Of a stretch of DNA of 64,000 nucleotides, positions 22,446 to 31,912 are shown one piece after another. Position numbers and translations under genes: made by a program. Position 1 is the first letter of the stretch, and the number at the start of each line of letters is the position of its first letter. The DNA comes from Chelonoidis abingdonii (taxonomy: Eukaryota; Chordata; Testudines; Testudinidae). The DNA lies in assembly GCF_003597395.2 (NCBI RefSeq), contig NC_133770.1, positions 26,355,647-26,419,646 on the forward strand. Reading direction: 5' to 3'. Under the pieces are notes generated by a model. It had not been told where the DNA came from. It saw only the letters and a list, made by a program, of their open reading frames with translations, and did not search any database.

Positions 22446-22523
22446 TTCTGGCATGCAAAACCTTAAATTAGAGTGAATAAATGAAGACTTGGCACATCGC
22501 TTCTGAAAGGTTGCCAACCCCTG
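22446..22523. mobile_element. hAT element tip
   Basis: TCTGGCATGCAAAACC, AGAGTGAATAAATGAAGA, CTTGGCACATCGCTTCTG and the terminal GGTTGCCAACCCCTG match the right end of the 3373-4529 element. Only about 78 bases are left and no left terminus is visible, so no target-site duplication can be tested. Confidence 0.75.
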
Positions 22524-23074
22524 AGTTAGTCTGAGTGTTTGCATTGTAAGCCTCTCTGGTAGGTTTCATATAGGCTAATATGAAAAAGGAGATGGCTGGT
22601 CTTGCGGTTAGTACCCTAGGCACAGCCATAGGAGATCGGGTATCAATTTTTGGTTTTGTCGTGGACCAGTCCCACCTTCAGAAAGTCACTTAGGACCAGA
22701 TTTTGAAAAGTATTTTCATGCCTAAGGATGCAGAGATGTGCCTCCTGGGAGTTTGGTACTCACCAAACAGAAAAAAAGATGAATTAATTAAGATAAAGTG
22801 CTTGTCCTGCAAATGGGATGGCCTACTGAAGGCAAATGAGGCATTGTGTAGACTCAAAGGATGGAGACCTTGTTGATTCCTTACTCCTTCCAGGAAGGGG
22901 AGACCTACACATAAATGTATCCCATCAACCTGGATTCTGGGGAAAAGGGCATAAAAATCTCTGACAGAGAAACTGGGTTTCTTTATGCTGGCTGGACTCT
23001 GAAGTGCAAAGATTCCTAAACATAAGCAAGAGATCCCCATGCTGCTTGGCCTGGGTTATCCCTAAAGGACATAT

Positions 23075-23492
23075 AGAGGTGCTTATTATAGAAGCTTATA
23101 TTACCTTTTTAAATCTAAGATTGTAACTCATTTTTGTGTGTGTTTCCTGTTTTAACTTTGCAAATAACTCTCATTTCTTTCCTTAGTACTTAAACCTTTA
23201 GTTAGTTTATTACAGGATTGGAGACAGAATTGGGTTTGAGATCAGAGTGCAAATGACATGGGCTAAGTGACTTGTCTTTTGCGACTGGGAGTAACCTGAA
23301 TATTGTTGTGATTTTTGGTGTAAAGTGACCATCTATCACCTAGTCCGGGTTGCCTGGAGAGCAAAATAGACTGGAAAATCCAAGGGGACTGTCTGTGACT
23401 CCATAGTAAGACTACTATTGTGTTTTGGAAATTCACATTTGTTACTGGGTTGGTAACATCTAATTATATAACACAGATACAGTTTGGGGTCT
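23075..23492 (+). repeat. LTR-like repeat interrupted by Gypsy element, left part
   Basis: GTTAGTTTATTACAGGATTGG, GACTGGGAGTAACCTGAATA and GGGGACTGTCTGTGACTCC are phrases I associate with a turtle LTR-class repeat. The sequence breaks at the target-site duplication GGTCT (23488-23492) of the Gypsy-like element and seems to continue at 25553. Its left border is uncertain and may lie as far as 22780. Confidence 0.4.
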
Positions 23493-23738
23493 TGTAGTGG
23501 GGCAGTCACCACGCTCCGGCTCAGAAAGGGTTGAAATTAGCCCTTGGAGAGGACTAGGGCTGAGAGCCAATCAGAAAAGGCTGAGAGGCAGCCAGTCAGG
23601 GCCAGGCTGGGCGGGAGTGACACAGGGCCTGAGACAAGTGAGACATCGGCAAGCAGAGGACACTCCAGGCTGGACAAGAGCTAATTCCCAGGATGACTAG
23701 CAGGAGGTGCCCCGCCAGTGAGTCTTCGCTTTGCTACA
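23493..23738 (+). repeat. 5' LTR of Gypsy-like element, shortened
   Basis: Starts TGTAGTGGGG and ends TTCGCTTTGCTACA. Compared with the 3' LTR it matches at both ends but lacks about 400 bases in the middle; the join lies near 23607-23615 where GCCAGGCTGGGC meets GGGAGTGACAC. The missing part includes the TATA box found in the 3' LTR, so this LTR could not serve as a normal promoter. Confidence 0.8.
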
Positions 23739-23740
23739 CC

Positions 23741-23758
23741 TGGTGGAGAATGCAGGCA
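23741..23758 (+). other. putative primer-binding region
   Basis: TGGTGGAGAATGCAGGCA follows the 5' LTR after two bases (CC), the position expected for tRNA-primed minus-strand synthesis. The tRNA was not identified. Confidence 0.45.
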
Positions 23759-24001
23759 TGGGCAGTCACCCCTGATAGAAGGGGCAGGGATAGGACTGGG
23801 ACTATTGCCTGGAAGAGGGGGGGAACAATGGACCCAGCATATAAAGAAGTTTTCATTGCTGAGGGCTCTTGTGCCGTCCCTGGCTGGTCTCCGGTGCCAG
23901 GGCCCTGACAGTAGGGGACTGATGGAACACAGGACAGGTGTGAGACCTTGCTCCATGTGGTCCTGGAGAACTAGGAGAGACAGAGGGAGGTACAGTGAAC
24001 C

Positions 24002-24487
24002 TTGCAGGCCCAGCTGGGGCAGCTGACAGAGGAGCAGTGGATCCTGGTGAAACTCCTGCTGAGGGAATTCCAGAGAGACCATCGAGACTGGTGGGAGAAG
24101 TCCAGCGCCTGGGCCAGGAGGCCGGTGGGGGAGCGCAGGGTTTGTTATGCCTGTGGGAGGTGGGGACATGTAAGGGTGGATTGTCCCTACTGGGATGGGG
24201 GCAGGGAGCCTCACCCAGAAAGGAGGAAGGGACAAGCCCTTATGAGAGGCCATCTGGCAAGGGAAGTCAGGAGGTGACAAAAGTGTTGGGCCTGTGGGCA
24301 GTGGGGGCACCTATGGAGGGAGTGCCCTACCTTAAGGAGTCCGACCAAGGGCAGCCAAGGGAGGGCTGTCCCTGAGAAGGACCAACAGAAGAAGCCGGGG
24401 CCCAAGGCATCAAAGGGGCAGCGAGCCTGCTTTGGCTGCCACAAATGGGGCTACATAAAGAGGAACTGCCCCCTCGAAGGAGGGTGA
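24002..24487 (+). pseudogene. gag nucleocapsid remnant with three CCHC-type knuckles
   Basis: One reading frame interrupted by a single in-frame TGA at 24275-24277. An amphipathic stretch (LTEEQWILVKLLLREFQ) is followed by three Cys-X2-Cys-X4-His-X4-Cys-type units: CYACGRWGHVRVDC at 24143-24184, CWACGQWGHLWREC at 24284-24325 and CFGCHKWGYIKRNC at 24428-24469. In the third the zinc-binding His is Tyr. Such knuckles bind genomic RNA during particle assembly. The N-terminal capsid part is missing or unreadable and no pol follows, so it is a remnant. The minus-strand open frame opposite it is a shadow. Confidence 0.75.
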
Positions 24488-24606
24488 ACTCAGGTAGAGG
24501 GGCCTGAGGACCCAAATGAGTCAAGGACTGTCTGGGTGGGTGCTATAATAATGGTAGTAGACCTGCCAGAGAGCCACCCACAGGCAGAAAAAGAGACTGC
24601 GACAGA

Positions 24607-24843
24607 GTGTGCCCAGCAAGGGAGCAGGTTACAGTAGGAACCCAGAACCTGAAGGAAGAGGGCCCAGGGGACTCTGGTCTGTGTGCGTGGCTGGAGGCTT
24701 CAGAGCAGGCCTGCTGCGAGGCCGAAGCAAATGCCATGGACCTCACTAAAGAGTATGCAGACGTCGTAGACGAGGAGATCCATCTGCTTAAGCAGCTGGA
24801 GGAGTTGGAAAAGAAACGAGTGGCTCTAGAGACGCATGTGTGA
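24607..24843 (+). pseudogene. short coiled-coil frame inside the Gypsy-like element
   Basis: About 78 codons ending in a clear heptad-like helix (YADVVDEEIHLLKQLEELEK, then KRVALETHV). It lies between gag and the 3' LTR. I cannot match it to a Gypsy protein; it could be a gag-derived or extra accessory segment joined by the deletion that removed pol. It has no good start codon. Confidence 0.35.
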
Positions 24844-24902
24844 CTGGTCCAGGCCAGGAGACCCCTCTACCCCAAGGGGAGGGGATCTTGAGGGTGTGTG
24901 TG

Positions 24903-25547
24903 TGTAGTGGGGCAGTCACCCCACTCCAGCTCATCCAGGGTTAAAAGCCATTCCTTGAAGAGGGCTGGGGCTGAGAGCCAGCCAGTCAGGGCCAGGCCGG
25001 GCCCTATAAAAGGGCTGCAGAGACAGAAGGAAAAAAAACTCTCTCTCTAGCTGTGGAGAGAGAAAGACCGGGCTGCCTGGGAACTCGAGGTACCAGGAGT
25101 AGAGCAGTGCTGGAGAAAGGCAAGAGGGGCTGGGGAGCTGCAGCCTGGTAAATTCCCAGGCTGCGGGCCTTGCTAAAGGCCAAAGCAGGTACTGGAGTTG
25201 CAGAGGTGCAGCCCAGGCTTAGGCAGAGGCAGCTGGCCCGACCCCCTTGCCAATGTTGAGTGGCCTTTACAGACTGAAGTTTGCCCCAGTGAGAGGGAGC
25301 TAGATGACGACTGACAGTAGCAAGGTGGGTTTAGAGGGTTGGGGGTTCCCCTGGGAGGGGAAACCCAGTGAGTGGGGGGTACTGCTGGGTGAGAACCTCA
25401 GGATAAAGGGCACCAGGGTCTGGGAGGGACATGGGGCCTGGGGCAAGTGAGACATCGGCAAGCAGAGGGCACTCTGGGCTGGACAAGAGCTAATTCCCAG
25501 GATGACCAGCAGCAGGCGCTCTGCCAGTGAGTCTTCGCTTCGCTATA
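24903..25547 (+). repeat. 3' LTR of Gypsy-like element, full length
   Basis: 645 bases from TGTAGTGGGG to GCTTCGCTATA, where the usual terminal CA has decayed to TA. A TATA-like box CCCTATAAAAGGG lies near 25011-25023, preceded by GC-rich sequence and followed by a CTCTCTCTCT stretch. It is preceded by a purine-rich run (AAGGGGAGGGGATC, about 24875-24888) that could be the polypurine tract. The target duplication GGTCT follows at 25548. Confidence 0.8.
25011..25023 (+). promoter_or_regulatory. TATA box of the 3' LTR
   Basis: CCCTATAAAAGGG is a near-consensus TATA box about 110 bases into the full-length LTR. The corresponding segment is absent from the 5' LTR. Confidence 0.55.
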
Positions 25548-25552
25548 GGTCT

Positions 25553-25622
25553 CTACCCCGCTTTTTAACAGTCGGTCCTGAGGTTGGCACTCATGGTCAT
25601 GAGCCACTTGAGGCAGCGTGAA
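25553..25622 (+). repeat. LTR-like repeat interrupted by Gypsy element, right part
   Basis: TTTTTAACAGTCGGTCCTGAGG and CATGAGCCACTTGAGGCAGC seem to continue the repeat broken at 23492. The continuity is inferred from the insertion structure and from memory of the repeat. Confidence 0.35.
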
Positions 25623-27317
25623 ACCATGTCAAAAGTGTTTTACAACCATTTTCTTCAGAAACTCCAGTGCTTCCATGCCTTGGAGCAGGGGCTTTAAATT
25701 TGGCATAAAGGTCTATCAATGCCTTTTACTATGCCCAATAAAACCCCTTCTCCCATTTTTGCTCTGAAAATGACCATTTGCACATACTCATTAGAGGTTT
25801 TAGAGCGTGTCAGCAAATTTTCCAAACATTTAATGTGTGTTGATCATGCGCCATCCCCAGAGAGCTGTGGGCCAGCCACTATGAATTCTTTAGCCCCACA
25901 GAGCCACTGACCATGCTTTCAATCTGGAGTTGAGCAGGACTTTTCTTGCAATTGCTCCTCTGACTTCTTTGGGCTACTATGAGCACTGAACTGAGAGCAA
26001 AGAGCAGAGAATGAGACAGGGATACTGTGGGGGAAAAAACAGGATGTGATCGTGTAATGAAAGACTCTGTTGTAATTCCTACACACAAGGGGGCAGAATT
26101 AAGTTTGCATGAGCAACCTCAATTCTGACATTTCCTAACTTTTTGGTTCTTAACTTTACAACCTTCACATTTTTTTAAACATTTATATACAGCTTTGTAG
26201 TAATCTCATATGTTTTGCTGTTTATTGTGGTTTAACATCTTTAAGCCTTTCTGTATTAACTTATGTCAATGGGCCTGAGCAGTGGGACTCTTCAGTAAAG
26301 TACAGTGTTGCTACTAAAACCTGTGATAGTTTTAGGTAGCCAAAATATTGTTGTAGCAGTGTTTGCAAGATGGTGATGTTACACATATTTTTCAAGTTCT
26401 TTTTCTTAGCGTACAGACAAGTTTGTAGTCTTGGAAGAAAATGCCATGTTGTTCTTAGTTTGATGATGTTTGTTCTTTGGGGGAACTATGGCAAGCAGCA
26501 ATGGAGTTTGCTTGCTGCATTAGTCAACAAGAGTCAATTCTTGGGGGCAGAGTTTCTTCCTGGAAAGTAGACTTTGCTTTAGACTGAAATCCTTGAAAGA
26601 AGGTTGGCTGCATTTCATATGTGACCTTTTCTGTTCCAGGGCTGGTGTGTATGAGTAAACAAGTTAGACTAAGACTATACCCAGATGGCATGCCACTGAT
26701 TTCTCCTCTAATGTGAAGCCAACTTATAAGGTCCTGACAGTTGCTACCACTTGCAGGAAGCACAACAATATTTCTCATCATTTTTGCACTGGAAATTGTT
26801 GTTGGGTCAGCTAATACTTCCTTTTTAATGCCATTTTCTCTAATGTAAATAGCACATTCTGAAAGGGATGATTGAGAAACGAGATCATATGTTGTCATTC
26901 CCAGTCATGCAGATTCCATTTATTTTCCTCCTGTGATCAAGTACTTCCAGCTGGCTTTAATATGTTATTGAAGATGACAACAGGCAATTTCCCCTTTAAG
27001 GTTTATAGCCAGGTCTTATAGTCCCAGAGATTTCCCTATGCACAGAATGAAAACCTGTTTGTATATTTACATTCAACACCAGTAAACTCACCCTGTTGCT
27101 AGTACAGTACCCATTCAAAAAATGGCTCTGTCATTGGAGACCACGTGCAAGATAAGCCACAGAGAATTTATCTATGGAAATAAGAGTTCTTTCCATTGTC
27201 TATGTAAGTCAAATATCCATTAATAGGAGCCAGTGTTTTTGCAAAGTTCTATTTGTCCATTTTTAGTAGGGGACACCCAAATCTTTCTTCGGTCTGAGAT
27301 TTCAGAATAGCCAGCCT
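25623..27317. other. unique DNA with one unexplained open frame
   Basis: No repeat recognised. The minus strand holds a 124-codon frame (26524-26898), listed separately. The rest shows no exon signals I trust. Confidence 0.4.
26524..26898 (-). CDS. unidentified 124-codon open frame, possible remnant
   Basis: I do not recognise this protein. The frame opens with an ATG in a good context (purine at -3) and reads MTTYDLVSQSS, then a mixed hydrophilic and hydrophobic sequence with IRENGIKKEVLADPTTISS, IVVLPASGSNCQDLISWLH and a C-terminus rich in charged and Pro residues ending PPRIDSC. A possible splice acceptor TCATCCCTTTCAG lies inside the first 15 codons (end at about 26857). There is no signal peptide or membrane segment. 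Codon use is not repetitive, and it lies in non-repeat DNA. It could be a decayed retrogene or transposon protein, a real terminal exon, or chance. Confidence 0.25.
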   Translation of the reverse strand: MTTYDLVSQSSLSECAIYIRENGIKKEVLADPTTISSAKMMRNIVVLPASGSNCQDLISWLHIRGEISGMPSGYSLSLTCLLIHTSPGTEKVTYEMQPTFFQGFQSKAKSTFQEETLPPRIDSC

Positions 27318-27632
27318 GTGCAGTTCCTTACCAGCGGATGTTGTGAAGGCCAAGACTATAACAGGGTTCAAAAAAGAACTAGATAAGTTCATGGAGGATA
27401 GGTCTATCAGTGGTTATTAGCCAGGATGGGCAGGGATGCAAAACCATGCTCTGAAGTGTCCCTAGTCTCTGATTGCCAGAAGCTGGGAATGGGTGATGGA
27501 ATGGATCGCGTGACGATTACCTTTTCTGTTTCTTCCCCCTGAAGCACCTGGCATTGGCTGCTGTTGGAAGACAAGATATTGGGCTAGATAGGCCATTGGC
27601 CTGACCCAGTATGGCCACTCTTATGTTCTTAT
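27318..27632 (+). repeat. CR1 LINE 3' fragment, plus strand
   Basis: The ORF2 end (GCAGTTCCTTACCAGCGGATG, AAAAAAGAACTAGATAAGTTC) and 3' UTR (GGGCTAGATAGGCC, CTGACCCAGTATGGCC, TCTTATGTTCTTATT) of a GTTCTTAT-tail CR1, related to but older than those at 22118 and 49044. Confidence 0.8.
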
Positions 27633-28084
27633 TAATGGTTTTAACAGTGTAGATTATGTTGAGGGCTGGGTGAATACTGCACCATATTTTTTCCCATTTT
27701 TTCCATAGTTGCTCAAATTTAAGAATAAATTGGCTTTGGCCCCACTCATACCTTGTGTGTTTGACTTTGTGAAACAATAAAGTATTTAAGGTTTGTTCTC
27801 ATGAATGTTCTCAGAAAGCAAATGTTAACCTCACATGCTTTATTTCTCACCCCAGCTGCGGTATGGTATATTTTACATAAGATGAGACTGTGCTTGACAT
27901 AATAGGGGGACAGGGTTCCCAAAACCCTTCACTAGGCTCCTTGAAGAGAGGTAATTAAAGAAAGGAACCTGACAGGGATCTGACCACACTCTTTGCAAAT
28001 AGTACCAAGTTGCATGTGCAATTGTGATATTAAGAAAATCAAATTTAACCTCAGCATCCACTCAGTTGTTCTGCTAGTACTAGT

Positions 28085-28350
28085 CTGGTCCATTGGCTAA
28101 AGTTCTGGATGAGGAACCAGAAGATGTGGATTCCATTTGTGGCTCTCACTGATTTGATTTGTGATCTTAGACAAGTTATTTCCTCTCTCTGGGCCTCTGT
28201 TTCTCCTCCCACCTTTTCCCTATCTTGTCTATTGAGACTGTAAATTCTTCTGTTCAGGGACTTAATACTACTGTGTGTGTGTTTACCGTGCTTAGAACAA
28301 TGTGTCCTAATTTCAGTTGGGGTCAGTAGGCTCTACAGTAATGGAATTAA
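28085..28350 (+). repeat. MIR-like SINE with long tail, plus strand
   Basis: The head GTCCATTGGCTAAAGTTC, the core TGATCTTAGACAAGTTATTTCC, and then the tail TATTGAGACTGTAAATTC and GCTTAGAACAATGTGTCC follow the same order as the copies at 39628 and 54985. Confidence 0.65.
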
Positions 28351-29064
28351 TATCCACTATTTTCTATTAAACAAATACATATGAACATCTGATCATGAAC
28401 AGTATATCTGTCAAGGAAATTATTCATTGCAAACTGTTTACTCAGTTTTAATGTCCCTAATGCTCTTATTTAGGAAGTGATTATTCTGCAAATATTACTT
28501 AAAACTGAGCAAGCTCATAGGCCCAAAAGGACCGGTGCTCTCTGTAATAAACAATGGCCTTCAGCATGAAGCCTGTGCCAATAGGGAAGTGAGAAAAATA
28601 AATACAAAATACAATGTTCAAAAATCTATTTTGGCCAAAGGGCTGCAAATTCTAACAATTGCCAGAAGGTGTAACTGAAAACAACAGACGGATTCTTAGG
28701 TGAGGCTAGTATAGAAGTGTGCTGACAGCATGGAATTTTGCAAGCCTTTGGGTTTGTGTTGGTTAAACCACTAGTCAGCAGAAAACAGCAGGGAATAAAT
28801 AAAATAGGCTTTAGCTCTCATTATCAGCAGAAGTCTCTGTCACACATCAGTAAATTCTCCCAGGCTTGCCTCCACTTGGCCTCTGCTCCCCATCCCATGA
28901 AATGAATGCCTGTTCTCATTTGCTATTTATTCCAAGAAATGCAAATGGAGTCGCGTGCAGAGAGGGTCTTGCATTTTGAATTTTGATACAGATCAAATAT
29001 TGTAGTGATGCCTAAGTTAATTTAGGTGGAACTAGTTACTACTGCCTTATTTAAGATTGCCTGA

Positions 29065-29660
29065 TATCATAAGGCTTCTGTTATAAAATCCTGCTTTCAG
29101 TTGCTTAAAACTTTGCCAAATTTACAGCTTGGGCTGAAATTTTCGTACTGTGTGTCTCCTTCAGGCTTAATTTGTCTGAAAAGTTTCAGCAAAATCAGTC
29201 CAGCCATTGTTCAGAATGAGATTAGGGAAAAATAATTTGTTTGCTTATATTTTTCTTAACATTTTCATTCAGAAGAGCTAATGTATGGTTTGGAGGAAGG
29301 ACTTGAAATTTGCCTTCAGGGGTTGCCTTTGTGGCAGGGACATATCTCTGGCTGTTCCCTGTGAACATTTGGCCAAATTTGGCCAAGTTATAAGACTCGG
29401 AAAAATCTGCTCGGTTTGCACATGCTCAGTAGAGACATGTTAGAGTTTAGCAGCTAAGCTCTCTGAAGATTCTCTCTGAACTGCACATGCTCCAGTCTGG
29501 TGCTGTATGGGCCAAACTGAAGTCTCCCTGCAATTTCTCCTCCTGATTGTAAAGGGCCATGGTGGAACTGGGCACAGAAACAGAGCAGGGATAATGTCTT
29601 TCCTGTGCTCTCATACTGCCCCTGGTGGACCCAGGCCACATGGAGAAGGAGGAGGAAACA
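29065..29660 (+). repeat. unclassified interspersed repeat, long copy
   Basis: CTGTTATAAAATCCTGCTTTC, AGTTGCTTAAAACTTTGCC, GGGCTGAAATTTTCG, AAAAGTTTCAGCAAAATC and GGCCAAATTTGGCCAAG follow in order. The first part matches the fragment at 22350-22445. I recognise it as a common turtle repeat without knowing its class. The end near 29660 is vague. Confidence 0.55.
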
Positions 29661-30110
29661 GCCTAATTGAAATGCAGTGGGGGAAAGAGCTGGACTCAGA
29701 GGATGAAGGAAATCGATTTGTGCAAGACCCCTCAGGTAAGAGGGAAGACTGGGACTGTGAGCTGGGTGGAATTCTGGATCCTGAACTGGGAGTCAGGGAG
29801 GGAGGAGGTGACTGGGCCAGAATCCTGGGGCAAACACTGAGACAAGGGAGGGAGGGAGGGAAGGTTTGGGAACAGGGATGTAGGAGGAAGACTGATGTGT
29901 AAATCAGGAGCTTGGAGGGAGAGACTGGGACTGTGATATGGAGACTGGGAATGATCAGGTGAGGGAACTGGCATGAGGAGCTGGGGTGGGGAGAGACAGG
30001 ACTGGCATAGGAACAGGATGGAGGAGACATAGTCAGAAGGGTTTAGGCTTGTGAGAACAGAGGTAAAAGGATTTATAGCCACTACTGCTCACTCCCCTCT
30101 AGAACCTGAA
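29661..30110. other. purine-rich tract, no gene
   Basis: The plus strand is dominated by GGGAGG, GGAGACTGGGA and GGAACTGG words, with a short (GGGA)n run near 29846-29860. Long open frames on the opposite strand are Ser/Pro-rich artefacts of this composition. It may be the rest of the repeat that starts at 29065. Confidence 0.5.
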
Positions 30111-31376
30111 ATTTTAAGCCCAAGATTCTAGAGTTTCAACATTCCTTCACGCTCAAGAAACATCTGTGCAAACTCACTGGCAAAGTGTGCATCTCATCCC
30201 CTTCTAGTGCTTGGTCCACATAAAGGATGACAACCTACTACTGCTCTCATAGTATTTTCTGGTGTGTATATATCTATGTGACTATATAGTTAGAAGACTG
30301 TATCATAAAGCATCCATGCAAGGGGGGCAAATTGAAGTTCCACAGGCAGCCTAAATTCTGGAATTTCCTAAATTCTGAGTGCATAACATAGCAAAAATAA
30401 TGTTATTTTAATGCAGTTTTTCCATGTAAATTTTTATATATAGCAGACCCCAGTACTGTCATTTGCACTGATCTCAGCCATTTGTTTCCCCTACAGACTG
30501 CTAACTCACTCCAAGCATTAGACACAGAACTCCCTTGGTGTGAGTCAGAATCAACAAATAAGAGTTCTAATAAAACATGATGTCTCTCCAGTGCGCCTAA
30601 ACAAAATACTAAACAATGAAAGATCAGTTCTACATGTTAATTATTTAGTTTGCTATTATTTGATTTCTTTTGATTTATATTGTAACTTCTTAGTTAAGAT
30701 TGGAAGTCTTTCTGAAATGAAAGCTGTCATTCAGCTACAAACTCTTGGGCTAGATGTAGGAATCACTGGGCGAAAGTCTAAGGCCTGTTAAGTAGGTTAT
30801 AGCATAATATTCCCTTCTGGTCCCCAAATCTATGAAGAAAATAGAAACGAAATGTCGATCCCCAGCTCTAGATGTCATAACAATTATTTAAAATAACATT
30901 CATTTAAAAAAAATACAGCAGCATAACAAAGCCCAGATGCAACAAGATTACATTAAATTAACTAGCTAGTACTTTAAAAGAGACAATGAATATACCAAAC
31001 GATCTGAAAATAACTTCCCACACATACCCTTCAGCCATTTTGTGACTGTACCCAGTAGCACTGCTACTAGTTCAGTCTGGGCAACCTAACTGTTCAAACT
31101 AGCCTGGGAAGATTTAGTTCAGCTAAGAGTCCCTTTGTGATGTGAGCACTCTACAACTTCCTAGAAATTGCTGGAAGCCATTTCTGTTTGCATCCAACGA
31201 AGAAGAAATAACACCGTGGTTGGCATCAGGTTGAAAAAGAGCAACAGCACATTGTAGCAGTTATTATTGCTGCTTTATTTCTGTTAGGTAGTGCTTGAGA
31301 ACAGCACACATCAGGGCTGTATTGTATGTAATGCATACTGTATACACAAAGACAAAGATTATCCCTGCCTCAGAAC
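30111..31376. other. unique AT-rich DNA
   Basis: No repeat, RNA or exon recognised. Confidence 0.4.
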
Positions 31377-31912
31377 CAGAGGTGGATTAAGGTTTCTTGG
31401 GGCCCTTGGCCAGAGCAAGTGGGGTGTTCCTCTGCAACCCTTCCACCTGCAGCCCCACCCCTGTTCCATCTGCAGCCCTGTTCACATCCCACTCCTTTCT
31501 GCCCCTTCCCCAGGAGGCCCCTGTTCCACCCAGGGTCCCCCCCAACCCCCACTCCTTTTACTCTTTTCTGCCCCCCCCCCAGCCTCCGCTGCACTGCGGC
31601 CCCAAGACCGGAGAAGCTCTGTCTCTGCACCATGGCCCTGGGGCTGCAGTGGGGAGTGAGAGCTCCTCCAGTCCCAGGGCCTAAACAGGGGTCCAGGTGC
31701 TGGGACTTCCCCTGCGGTCCCATGACTTCTGCCTGGGGTGGGGTTGGGGGCCATTGAGACTTCTTCGCCTTTGCTGCTGCTGCAGAGTGGGATTGGAGCC
31801 TGGGGGCTTCCTCCATCTTGCTCACCTGGTGGCAGATTTTTTTGGGGGGCCCCTCATTTGGCTGGGGCCCCTGGGCACGGACCCTGGAGGCCCAGTAGCT
31901 AATCTGCCACTG
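31377..31912. mobile_element. non-autonomous hAT element, GC-rich core
   Basis: Ends CAGAGGTGGATTAAGG and GCTAATCTGCCACTG form inverted repeats (CAGNGG...GATTA). Flanks CTCAGAAC (31369-31376) and CCTCAGAC (31913-31920) look like a decayed 8-bp duplication offset by one base. The core is C/G-rich with runs of C (31569-31579) and gives open frames on both strands that are artefacts. It shares its architecture, but not its sequence, with the elements at 3373 and 16349. Confidence 0.75.

Larger units (their letters stand above)
23493..25547 (+). mobile_element. Ty3/Gypsy-like LTR retrotransposon, internally deleted
   Basis: A whole insertion bounded by two LTRs that begin TGTAGTGGGGCAGTCACC, with a perfect 5-bp target-site duplication GGTCT (23488-23492 and 25548-25552). 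Inside are a primer-region box, gag-like zinc-knuckle sequence, a short coiled-coil frame and a G-rich run before the 3' LTR. No protease, reverse transcriptase or integrase is present; at about 1.16 kb the inner part is far too short for pol. It inserted into an older LTR-like repeat. Superfamily assignment rests on TSD length, LTR pattern and gag knuckles, without pol. Confidence 0.8.

Noticed and set aside
22690..23040. 116-codon minus-strand frame
   Set aside because: Runs across a probable LTR-like repeat; no motif.
23681..24310. 209-codon minus-strand open frame, the second longest here
   Set aside because: It is Pro/Ser/Leu-rich and lies opposite the gag knuckles of the Gypsy-like element; it is a shadow of GC-rich sequence.
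24905..25547. Considered the 3' LTR as a separate solo LTR
   Set aside because: The same target-site duplication GGTCT lies outside both LTRs, so the two belong to one insertion.
29507..30082. 131-, 139- and 116-codon frames on both strands
   Set aside because: A purine-rich tract yields Gly/Glu- or Ser/Pro-rich frames; no domain or splice signals.
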